Source of the DNA: Phytophthora sp. 'mugwort'
Taxonomy: Eukaryota > Oomycota > Peronosporomycetes > Peronosporales > Peronosporaceae
Direction of reading: 5' to 3'
Assembly (NCBI GenBank): GCA_033558025.1
Contig: JAUCEF010000004.1
Location: forward strand, 2,108,001-2,172,000
DNA length: 64,000 bases
A program made the translations under genes and the position numbers. Positions 11,311 to 20,960 of this stretch are shown here, piece by piece; position 1 is the stretch's first letter; every line of letters starts with the position of its first letter. Below the pieces are notes generated by a model. It was not told where the DNA came from. It ran no database searches and saw nothing but the letters and a program-made list of their open reading frames with translations.

Positions 11311-11841
11311 CTGGTAAACAGGCAACTCAGCGCAATGCTTCATTTGATCTACAGTTATTGGCCTCTATCAAGAACGCCAAGTATGTCATTCTAATGCCTT
11401 TTGCCGAGCAAACTCGTAGTTTTGCCACTGCTGCTGTTCAAGAGTTCCAGCGTCCTTTTGATAGTGACCCATGGACTCTATACCCAGGATCTGTATCCAA
11501 AACTTTAGCGTTCGTATCGGTTCCCAGCACACTTACGATATCAGTCCTGACTACGACTTCCATCACTTTACGAATGAAGTTGCTAAGATTGCTTCGATCA
11601 ATGGTGATCTGACTCCTGAGCTGATAAACGGTCTTCTTGGCTATCAAACATGGTCTCTAACGAGTCGTGTGCTCATCGCTAACGTTAGTAGTCTAACAAA
11701 GCGTGATGTACCCCAAGCGATTCAGATCCAAGGAACAACGCAGGATGCCAGGGAACAAATATGCTAGTCATCGCAGTAAGCGAACAAGAACTAACGTTCG
11801 ATAGACTAACAGGCAGAGTGATAGATTTTACTACAGCTTAG
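11310..11841 (+). pseudogene. C-terminal part of a Polinton-like major capsid protein
   Basis: Three adjoining frames give one logical protein end. The first (to about 11495) contains SIKNAKYVILMPFAEQ and FQRPFDSDPWTLYPGS; the second has NFSVRIGSQHTYDISPDYDF, ASINGDLTPELINGLLGYQT and VPQAIQIQG; the third has NAGCQGTNMLVIAVSEQELT and ends at a TAG (11839-11841). The order PFDS...PG, GL(I/L)..Q.W, VPQ(A/S)IQ..G.N is how I recall double-jelly-roll capsid C-termini of Polintons and related viruses. It differs clearly from the capsid relic at 55.5-57.1 kb. Two frameshifts and the missing N-terminal half make it non-functional. The identification is from memory of the family, not a search. Confidence 0.5.
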
Positions 11842-11942
11842 TGGAGCAGGTTTAGTCCTCACTTTATGAGGTAGAAACGATATGATAAGATTATTGGTGA
11901 TTCTTTCATAACTTACATTAAGTAAAAAAAAACATTAGTATC

Positions 11943-12250
11943 TTAGTTTAATGCTTCTAAAAGCTTAGTGCATTTATTAATTACAAATTGACTCTTTCGA
12001 AGCCAATCGATATAATTGGGATCAATTCGACTAATCTGCTTGAGAGACTTACCTCGATATTTCCCCCACGTCATCATATATGAATTATCATCAAAAAAAA
12101 GAAGATGAGGAAATTGAAGTGTAGGAATATCTTGATCTCTTCACCAACATGTAAACTCGGTTGATTAAATACCCATCGACAATAACTAGGACCATAAGAA
12201 TATACTTCTTCAATCTGGGTGCCCTTGTATTTTCCAAAGTTAAATCGTTC
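11943..12250 (-). pseudogene. Small viral-type protein with two GKY[KR]G motifs, frameshifted
   Basis: The upstream frame reads FGKYKGTQIEEVYSYGPSYC followed by RWVFNQ; the downstream frame (ATG at 12077, stop 11943-11945) reads MTWGKYRGKSLKQISRIDPN then YIDWLRKS. Both halves have the pattern G-K-Y-[KR]-G-x(9-13)-Y-x2-W, which resembles the DUF3820/exonuclease-X C-terminal type of small domain that I recall from large DNA viruses and phages. The frames are separated by a run of eight A's (about 12092-12099), an obvious place for an indel. Function unknown. Confidence 0.4.
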
Positions 12251-12597
12251 GACATGTTTTCAGTTGGATGTATCTATATACATAGCCCGTAATGTTTTGA
12301 GATAATTTTAATTAATTCAATTGATCGCGGAATTTGGCTTGACTTAAATTTACTTGACTCGATGTAGATGATCTATAGGTATGCGACAACGTGTAACGTA
12401 TTAAGTCTATCCTTTTACGCTAGCCTAACGAATCGTTGCGTCGTTGAAAACAACAGCTGGATATTAGAAATGTTTAGAAACGGTTAGAAACGGTTCAATC
12501 AGTCCAAGTTTTTCCAGAAACAACTATGTTTTCCCTGTGTCTGATATTTAGATATTTTCCACACTTGGGGAACCGAAAAAATGGGTTGGGTGCGCTT

Positions 12598-12729
12598 TTA
12601 CACCATTCTAGAATCTACAACAGGTTGAACGCGAAATGGAATCATAACCTTCTCATTAAGAAGCTTATGGTAGTACTCGTACAGCATTTTCCTAGCTTCG
12701 TTGTCGGGGATAGATAAATTTCGATCCAT
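12598..12729 (-). CDS. Hypothetical 43-residue ORF in the virus-like block
   Basis: It begins MDRNLSIPDNEARKMLYEYY and continues HKLLNEKVMIPFRVQPVVDS to a TAA at 12598-12600. The charged, helical start and the AT-rich codons match the block and not the surrounding Gypsy DNA. It starts 8 bases after the end of the preceding minus-strand frame. I do not recognise it; it may be a truncated viral gene. Confidence 0.35.
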   Translation of the reverse strand: MDRNLSIPDNEARKMLYEYYHKLLNEKVMIPFRVQPVVDSRMV

Positions 12730-12737
12730 GTCGTCGT

Positions 12738-12840
12738 CTATTCCAGTTTAACACCATGGCGCGCCTCTCGTTCGTCATCATCACTAGTAGCTTCATATGA
12801 TTTAATAGTCCTTTCAGCATCAATTTCCCCCACCAAGAAC
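12738..12840 (-). pseudogene. C-terminal fragment of a hypothetical viral ORF
   Basis: An open frame enters from the right edge of the foreign block and reads GEIDAERTIKSYEATSDDDE, ending at a TAG (12738-12740). It is only 33 codons long, cut off by the junction with the duplicated Gypsy sequence at 12845. The short gap to the next minus-strand ORF suggests the two were consecutive genes. No family recognised. Confidence 0.3.
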
Positions 12841-12844
12841 AAGG

Positions 12845-12900
12845 CTGGTCGTGTAGTACTCAGCGGCGAACGAAAAGCTGAGTTGAAGATGCTGAACCGG
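12845..12900 (+). repeat. Right copy of the 55-bp direct duplication flanking the virus-like block
   Basis: Same segment as 11256-11310 with one extra G (CAGCGGCGAACG against CAGCGCGAACG). Gypsy coding continues straight on as TSEELYATSQKD after GCTGAACCGG, showing that the duplication and the block arrived after the retroelement existed. Confidence 0.9.
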
Positions 12901-13329
12901 ACTTCTGAAGAGCTATATGCGACGAGTCAAAAGGATAACAACGTGGAGACTAGTCGGATAGCAGTAAAAAAAATGATCAGACGACAAGCCCGCCCAGTCT
13001 CCACTTCGATGATGAGACCATGTTGAACCCGGCGAAAGAACCACCAAGGTCGGCTGGACGAATGCAGAAGTCTGCTGGAGATGATACAATCCTCCTACCA
13101 GACCTGCAGGGTGTTGGAACTGAGTTTGAGTCACCACAGCCGAGCTCATTTAAAAGCCGAGTAGAGGGATCAACTCAAACGCCAGCTGAGGAGAATCGCC
13201 TGCCCAATCCAACCGATATTGATCCAATAGTGGTGCAAGCGGAACGGCGACGACGCATATCAAGAGCTCAAAACAAAGAAGTGAAGTGAGCTGATAAAAA
13301 GGCACTACTTTGAGAAGAGCTTGATGAGC

Positions 13330-14340
13330 TCACCCACCGTCGTACTCAGCGAGCAAGCAAAAGCCGACAACTTCGTAGTCAGTGAGTATGGCCTGCTGTA
13401 CTACTAGGATCAGAGACGGTGAGCAGTTGAGTCCGAAGATGGAGACCTCAAGCTGAGACTGGTGATACCAAGAACGATGATTGACGAAGTCCACCATAAC
13501 TGCCACAACTCGATCGAAGGAGGTCATCAAGGTATTGCACGGACCTTCCATCGGATGAAAGCTGAGTTCTATTGGGTGGGGTTATATGCTGATGTACTCA
13601 AACACGTCCAAGCATGTGAGACTGCAGCACGAGCAAAATCAAGTCTCAACTAAAGTGCTAATGGGCTATTTGCCTGGCAATGTTGTATCCGAACACCCTT
13701 GCCAACTGGTATCAAAGGATTTCGTAATTCCGTTACCGAAGACTGAGCGGGGTAACATAGCGATGTTGTTTTTTTCTAAGATCATTTCACGGGGTTTGTG
13801 ATAGCAAAAGCTATGAGTGACACGGGAGCATTGGAAGTGGCGAAAGTATTCAAAGAATGTGTATTCCGTAGGTTCGGTGCTCGGTCATTAATTCGTCACG
13901 ATACAGATCCCCGCTTTCTGACGAAGTTTTCCAAGCGTTCGCTGAGTTGATGAAGTCGCGGTCAAGAGCAACGCTGAGTTACCGGCCCCAAGCTAACGGT
14001 CAACAAGAACGCTCAGTCAAGACGATGATCCAGACTATCCGTGTATATGTAGAAGACCCGCTGCAAGCCGACTGGGACGACATAGCCAAAAGCATGGTAC
14101 ATGACATAAACAACTCACGCGATACAACTCGACGTGAAACACCCTTCTACCTGGTGCATGGATGCGACGCCCAGTCCACGCTTAAAATAATGCATCAACT
14201 ATCAAAGCTGACTCAGCCAGCTCAGCTGATGCTATTCAATGGCGTAGAGAGACCAACCGTCAACGGGAAATCGCGTTACGACTCACTAAGGAATACAGAT
14301 GGCGGAGAAGTCTCGGCGAGCCGAACAACATAATGAACGT
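13330..14340 (+). pseudogene. Integrase of the giant Gypsy element
   Basis: The N-terminal zinc-binding region is seen as DEVHHNCHNSIEGGHQGIAR with FYWVGLYADVLKHVQAC (13480-13620). The catalytic core has its first Asp in LVSKDFVIPLPK (codon 13718-13720), the second in LIRHDTDPRF (13900-13902) and the Glu in ANGQQERSVKT (14007-14009). The three residues lie in three different reading frames, so at least two indels have broken the core. The N-terminal HHCC histidines and at least one cysteine are present. Integrase would join element DNA to the host chromosome. It is followed by a linker (14299-14640) and a chromodomain. Confidence 0.85.
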
Positions 14341-14640
14341 CTTGGTAAAAGGGAACGCGAAGCCATCCCGAACTCAGCCAGATCATCCAGGCTGGGAGAA
14401 AATGTGTTGGCCGAGTCGGCGGAGAACCATAAGTCCTTATTCAACGAAGGAGTCCAAGTTCGGTTGTTCATGGAGCGTGTCAAAACAGATTTGAAGAAGA
14501 AGCTGGTCCATAGGTGGCATGGACCGTTCCGGGTGAAGAAGAAGGTTGAAGAATTTGCTATACGAACTGGAGCTTCCCGACAAGAATGGGTATCAGGTTT
14601 ATCCGGTGGTACATGCATCTCGGCTGAAAGCGGTAACTGA

Positions 14641-15066
14641 TATGGGGCAAAGACCAACTGCTCAGCTGGTGGACGAACCCAGCGAAGACTAATGTTTCGA
14701 TTTCGATGAAGAACTCCTTCCAGAAGATAGCTGGGAAGTTGATGATAGTGCCGACAAATATGAAGTAGAAGCGATGTTGGATGGCGATATACCGTTATCA
14801 ACTACCATCAACAGGACTCAGCGGCTGCTTAAGATCAAATGGGTCGGCTATGACGAGCCGACATGAGAACCACTTACGAATCTGTCATGTGGATGTTTAT
14901 TGTTTGATTACTTACGACAAAAGAAACGCGAGAATCGTCTGCAGATGGTGCAAGCGGCAGATGAAAACTATCACTACGGTGCCACATGTTGACCACCAAC
15001 GCATGATCGGAATTCAGGCCTGGTGGAATGGAACAAAACTATTGAAACCATTGTATGATTGTATAT
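14641..15066 (+). pseudogene. Chromodomain at the C terminus of the Gypsy integrase, with a nonsense codon
   Basis: After an acidic linker (FDEELLPEDSWEVDDSADKY) comes YEVEAMLDGDIPLSTTINRT then RLLKIKWVGYDEPT, the beta-sheet core of a chromodomain. The next codon, expected to be the conserved Trp, is TGA (14864-14866), after which EPLTNLSCGCLLFDYL continues in frame. Chromodomains on integrases steer insertion toward particular chromatin marks. This marks the element as a chromovirus. pol coding ends near 15066. Confidence 0.75.
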
Positions 15067-15143
15067 GAATGAAATGGTACTCAGCCGAGACGTTATAACT
15101 ACTACTCGAAAACCAAACTCATCTAAGGTATCCGAAATTTGGA

Positions 15144-18100
15144 TTAAGTGACCGCGATAAGTACTAAGACGAACACCTCACTCAATGTCTCGAAGATGGC
15201 CAGACTTTCTCGATTGACAGGGGTCGGCGCAGTAGGAGACAGACTGGGTGGAGTCAGCTCCTTTGGGTCGGTATCCTCTTCCACGTGAAATTGGATGTAC
15301 TCAGAATCGAACTCGGCGGGAACAAACACCGGAAACTCAGGATGTGGCGGTTGGAAACACTGTATGTAAGGATGCGACGACGGCATGCGTAACCACCATG
15401 CGCGACAAGGCTCCTCACGGTCAACTTCGGTAACACTTACCCTCCAGTCCGCATTTGCCGGGAGCGATGCCAATTTAGTCGCCGGAGCAAAATGGGACAA
15501 ATATATCAAAAAAAAATAATTCGGAATCCTGAGTCGGCGCAGGTCCAGCTGAGTCGCGAGCAGTAACAACACTGCGCAGAGCGTGATACAGTTCCTTGGG
15601 GATAGGGCAAAGACTGTCCGCACGACGTTTCGGTCCTTGCTATACTTGAACCAAAGCTGTAGAATGAGCTCGAGCTCGCTGAGTTTGACGCCAGGATGCA
15701 AATCTGGGTGCAAGCCCAAGACAACACTTGAACCCACTACCCAGTGCAGACGCTCCCAGAGATCGATGTAATGCCTGATCAAATCAGTCTCTTCCCCCCG
15801 TAATTTGCGCCAACATTGAGCAATGATCTCCACCGGTGAAATTGGCTGGTATCCTGACCCCCGCACTCGAGCAATCACCGATGGAGACATGAAGAAAGGC
15901 TCATCTGAGAGCTTCGACATCAAACGGTAACATGGATGTTGAGAAGGATGAATCTCAGCAAAAGCCGCAACACCTTACAAGGAGGAAGGAGTCGGGCAGA
16001 CATAACTCTTCCCGTCGATGTCTCCACCTTGATAGTCACCCGACACGACGAAAGAATCTTCTCCCAGCAATGAGCTGATCCGAGGTGAAAGAACGGAAGA
16101 TTCAACCATGTCTTCACTTGCTCGGTAACACGTTTGTCCACGGGCTACCGCTTGGGCAGCTCGCGTCCTCAGATTGAGTCATCCGTAACGCCAAAGGTCC
16201 AGAAGGTGAAGAAGCAGATTCTGTAGAAGAGGTTGCCTAACTCTTGATTTGGCTGGATTAGCTTAAGATAGCTGAGATCGAACTGGACGATGCCTTCTTC
16301 CGGCATTTTCCTTTGGGTATCGACGGCCTGGCGGACGTCATCTTAGCAGATGTTGTGTTCGAGGAAGCCGAGCTTACAGATGTCGGCTTCTCCGTTGACG
16401 ATCTTTTTGATGCCGAACTCTTGGAAGCTGACTTCTTAGACGCGGAATGCTTGGCCACCGAAAGAGAAAGAGCTGAGTTCGTCGAAACTGGAGCCACCAA
16501 AACTGACTTCTTAGATGCAGACCCTCGAGAAGCTGACTTCGACGGTATTGGGTCCGTAGTAACTGACTTTGAAGACGCCACCCTCGAAGAAGCCGTTCTC
16601 GGAAACTGGACTGGACTGCGAGGGGGAGGTCTGCAGATGCTGCAGTCTGAAGAACCATAGGAGAGGATGGAACCAGAGCATCGTTGTCAGTAGAATCGCG
16701 TCGAAGTCGCTTGGGCGTTGGTCGCGAAGGTGACTGACGGAGACGTTTACCCGCTCCCCCTTCTCGTGGAGATGAACTGGACGAAGAATCCAAAGTCAGC
16801 TGAGGAAGTTCCGATGACTGGATTGATACTGGCAGGATATCTGGAGGATTCTTCGCTTCCTTGTTTGAGTCAGCATCGTCACTGTTATCATCGTCGGAAC
16901 CAAATTCTGGATGAAGAGGTTATTTAGGGGCCGCGGAGGCCGGCAAATCTCATCCTGCTCGACACCAGGAGAGCTGACATCAAGAGGACGGGATGCTGAT
17001 ACATTAGATATACAGTCACGTCTTGGTGATCGGGAATTCCAGTCGACTTGACCTACACAGGACTCGAGTCACGGTATCAGACGTCCCGAAGTCCTCAAGT
17101 TGGACTCGGCTAGTAGCTCTTGCGGTGACCAATGCAGCTCGAGATGAACGACGCAAAGGAGATGGGACAGCGGCCTTCGCGCTCATCGGTGAAGAAACAA
17201 CTTTCTTTGACTTCTTGGAATGAAGACCCTTGGTTTTCCCTCGAGGTGTAGCCGAGCTGACACCAGCCGAGTCAGATGGAGTCTGAGATCGGGACTCAAC
17301 GACCGAAGCAGCAAGCTGAGTCGATGTTGTAAGAGAACCAGAAGAACTCAGCGGTGGAACAGGGTACTCCGAACTTAGCGAAGTCAACGCAACAGCGCAG
17401 TGCTGTACTGGATAACACAGTTGAACTCGACGGAGAACTGGATGTAGTCGGTTAAAGCGTGATCGATCCAGGAACGGAAGGAAGAGTCACCGGAACGAGG
17501 TGATCCCGACGGTAATGACTTTCTGGAACTCGATGAGGTTGGTTCGTAGGTGTGGAAGCCGACTTCAAGGTCGTCAACTTGATACGGGGAGGAAGAGCCA
17601 CATCTGGGGCTCGTGCTGCTGAGCTCGGCTGCCCAACAGAAACTAGATGAGAGCTCGACCGAGCAGAAATTTGCAAGGTAATGTCATGAGGGTGATCTGA
17701 CTGTACCAGTGCGATCTTAGGCCAGCGGGCTTCGCGAAGTCGGCACGGACGGGCATTCAAGCTGAGATCTCGGGGAGTCAGACCCGAAGCGTCAAGTCCA
17801 GCAGCTGCAGCTATCGCCACCTCTGGATCTGCCGCGGAAATGGGACCGTGATGGCGGAGGATTTTTTCAGGCGAGTAATCGTTCGCTTCTGCTCCTCAAT
17901 CGTCTCACGTGTCAACCGAAGGCCCAGATTATCGCTGCCAGAAGTCACCAAACTGGCCGCCTCTTGAATTCGACGAAAATAAATATCTGACAAACCTTCA
18001 AGACATTGTAAGACACAGTACGTTCCGTGAGCTGATCGGCTAAGTGTTGGCAATCCTTGTTCTGATCCTCAATCAAGCGATAGAGCCCGTCCACATGTTC

Positions 18101-19330
18101 TTAAATAACATCAATATGGCAATTCTCTAGCCGACTTGACTCCCTCTTCTCCATTTCCAGTCGGTACGTGCTGGAGCGATAGGAAGTCAGCAGATGGTGT
18201 TCATGCTGGACGATTGTTTCCTCTTGTCCCGCTCACGAATCACCGCAGCTACTTCGGCTTCTAGCCGAGCCGTTGACGCCAGAGCTGACTCCAGTCTCCG
18301 GCTTAGGGCACCATTTTCGCGGTGAAGTCGAGTCACATCATGCCGGAGTTGAGCTAATTCTTCGGAGGAACTCGGCTGAGGGGAGAACTCAGCTTGGAGC
18401 AATGACAACATCTCGGTTGAAGAACGAGCCGAAAAGATTTCTCTTGTGATGGCAGTCATCAGGGAGCGGAGGTCGAAGAAGAGTATACGCCACCAACCGA
18501 GTCCGCTCAAGCTCTTTTGCTGAACAAATACGTTCACGGTCTTGAAATAGCATCCAGAGATCAGCTAGATTAGTTGGTGTCGGAACTTCGTCGTCAGCTG
18601 AGATCTCGAACTCAGCAGAAGGGAACCTCGCCGATTACAGTGTGTAAGTTAAAGTTAAAGCCTCTTGTTGGTGAGACTGAGACTCGAGCTGAGGCAGTGA
18701 GAACTCAGGTGATGGAAGTGGAGGAATCTCAGTCTCGATTAGTCCGTCCTGGAGAAAACCTGGTGGCGGAGTAGTATGCAAAGGACTATTCTATAAACCG
18801 AACTCAACGAACTCAACGATCTAGAAGTTGGGCTTACCGGAGGAATCGTGCGAGCGGACTCGGAAAGAGTCGGCTGAGAGGCGTGCTTACAAGTGGCGAT
18901 CTCAGCTGAATCCGACGATCTCCCAGATCTCCCAACAAGAGCCGGGGCAGTGGCCGGAGTCGATCCGGTATTACACTCGGTGCGGTGGTTGCCTTGAGCC
19001 GTCGTTGAACTAGGAGATACCGACGAAGTCTCTCCCGAGGGAGAAATATGGCAGTCGGATGAAGTGGCAAATTCTGGTGGGGCAGGAGAAGCTGTCTTAT
19101 CCGTCCGGAGTACCAATACAAGCAGAAGCAAGTCAGCAGGAAGTCGAGCCGAGTAAGTAGACCAGCAGAAGCTTACCAATTCGTAGAGAAGGCGTCAAGC
19201 CAGCGACGCGGTGCGTGGCGTGGGAACAGTCGGAGGCCAAACGTCGAGAAAGTCGGGAGTGAATGCGGTAATCTTGACAGGTGGCGACATACCCGTCGGG
19301 CCAGGCCACTTGCCAGCTCGGATCGTAGCA
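15144..19330 (-). pseudogene. Antisense coding region between pol and the 3' LTR of the giant Gypsy element
   Basis: Read leftward from about 19330, long minus-strand frames succeed one another with frame changes: GKWPGPTGMSPPVKITAFTP (19260-19320); a Ser/Thr-rich part (18740-19180); a coiled-coil part with RHDVTRLHRENGALSRRLES (18187-18537); a second helical part (EEQKRTITRLKKS); Ser/Lys-rich low complexity with repeated SASKKSASKSSASK (16258-16581) and a basic KRLRQSPSRPTPKRLRRD patch; and a 259-codon open end (15144-15923) with PVEIIAQCWRKLRGEETD and LHPDLHPGVKLSELELIL. The plus strand shows no comparable coding. Antisense ORFs between pol and the 3' LTR are known in some plant Gypsy elements; the function here is unknown. 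Confidence 0.5.
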
Positions 19331-20379
19331 TGGCCGGGGCTGTTGTGGTGTAGTGAACGCCAGACGAAGTGGTTCACACATCGCACTTAAGGAACGACCA
19401 CGATACTGCTCGCTGAGTATGAAGTCAGCTAGCAACTCGGCTACTCGGCTGGATGAACTCAGCCGGCCGTTGAGTTTGGGTGGTCACATTGAGATCTTTG
19501 CGGAGGTCGGTTGAGAGCCGACCACATTTCATTTCAGTTGATATTTGTATATGAACATAGTTAACAATAGGAGGAGCCCCTTGGGGGCTCCCGGGGGATA
19601 AAAAATAATAACAGAGTAACTCTTTTTAACCCCCTCCATTCACCATACACGATTGACACAATTTATGCGCTGCATGTATATCGAGTATACATGCCTGGCT
19701 GCGTTCATATATGCTAGCTTTTTGTATGTGAAAGGGTAGGGGTGGGATTTTCCTATTTAAGACTCGTTTAGTATGGAGATATACATGTGTGGGAATGTGA
19801 GCTCTATTTGAAAAGAATATATAATGAAACATGTATACTCATTAGACATTTTGCTGCACCTTTTATTAGAGCCGGCGCGACATCAAATTCGCTTCAAGGA
19901 ACGGTGGCACAAAGAGTAGAAATCGAAACGACATGGATAATCTTTGGCATGCAATAGCCTAACCTTGTCCCTACTCGTGCGCACTCTCCTCTTCTTCGTC
20001 GCCTTCGGCGCGCGTCATTTTCTTTGCTTCCCGTCCAGAGCGCGTCTCCTGGTACTCCACCCCAAGGGGGATGTCCCGCCGACAACTCCAGTCTTCGTGG
20101 TAGACCTGAAGGCAGCAATGTGCAGCCGAACCCGGCTGCACAGCTTGCATGCCCATGGTCCTGCGCTTGTTCTCGCCCGCCGCTGTCTTGTCGAAGTCTG
20201 GGTTTTCTAGCGGGACGTGCTCCTCTTCCTACCTGGCACACTGCGGTCATGGGGAGCGCGCTGTCACCGGTGACGTCGGTACAATGTTGTCCTGTATAAT
20301 ATCAGTCGTACGTTGTCATATAAGCATAAGGAAATATAACTATAGCAAAGAAAACATACCTTGGCGGTCGCATGGAACT

Positions 20380-20529
20380 CAGCGGTACGCTGCTGTAGAA
20401 GCGATCAATCGCAACTACGTAGTGCTCCCATCGGCTCCTGGGGATGGCCGGACGCAACTTACACAGGATTGCAGATGGGGTCGACTTGGCGTCAACAGTC
20501 TGCGACACCTGTCCCAGGTGCAGCTTTAC
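20380..20529 (-). pseudogene. piggyBac transposase fragment
   Basis: The frame reads HLGQVSQTVDAKSTPSAILC and, after a short interval, WEHYVVAIDRFYSSVPL. The D-x-F-Y-x-S pattern surrounds a catalytic Asp of the DDE_Tnp_1_7 (piggyBac) fold, and the preceding VSQT.DAK.. segment fits the strand before it. The rest of the transposase is missing or unrecognisable. The surrounding longer ORF (20302-20988) also reads through a minisatellite and is not a real protein. Confidence 0.55.
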
Positions 20530-20840
20530 GCAACAGCATACCCCAATCCTGAATGGTACATAGCATACATGTTTTGAATGTAACAATAGCTCCCATGTAT
20601 GTCGAGTATATATATTGGACTTAGCAAAACAAAGTGACGGGCCTGGTGCCATTTTTTGTCTGCATGTCGTCGCAGCTGAGGTAGCCTCCTCCGAAATCAC
20701 CGCTGCCACGAGGAGCAGCATTACGCTGTATCCCGCATCAGCAGGACGATCGAGCTGTTTCGTCGTGGGCGTCTTCGGCCTATTGACGGTCGTCTTTGGC
20801 TCCCTGGCGGTCGTCCTCGGTTCTTGGCAGTCGTCTTCGG

Positions 20841-20960
20841 GTTCTCGGCGGGTGTCGGCTGCTCGGCTGCTCGGCTTCTCGGCTGGTGTCGGCTTCTCGG
20901 CTGGTGTCGAATTCTTCGCACTTGTCGGATTCTCGGCTGGCGTCAGATTCTTCGCATCCG
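20841..20960. repeat. Minisatellite of about 18-bp units
   Basis: Imperfect units of the form GGTGTCGGCTTCTCGGCT recur from GTTCTCGGCGGGTGTCGGCT to TCGGCTGGCGTCAGATTCTT. In the minus frame they give Pro/Ala/Glu-rich protein-like text (AENPTSAKNSTPAEKPTPAE). They sit inside the piggyBac-type insert. Confidence 0.6.

Larger units (their letters stand above)
11311..12844. mobile_element. AT-rich Polinton-like virus fragment captured inside the Gypsy pol gene
   Basis: This 1534-bp block interrupts Gypsy coding and differs from its surroundings in being AT-rich, especially 11850-12720. It holds a capsid-like coding stretch on the plus strand (11310-11841) and at least three small coding stretches on the minus strand (11943-12250, 12598-12729, 12738-12840), with an 8-base gap between the last two, the tight packing usual in viruses. 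A 55-bp duplication of Gypsy sequence flanks it. The viral origin is inferred from the capsid-like motifs and gene style. The length is far too short for a complete Polinton (usually 15-20 kb or more). Confidence 0.5.

Noticed and set aside
12526..12717. 63-codon plus-strand ORF in the virus-like block
   Set aside because: The minus strand over the same bases has a better protein (ATG at 12729); the plus frame is its shadow.
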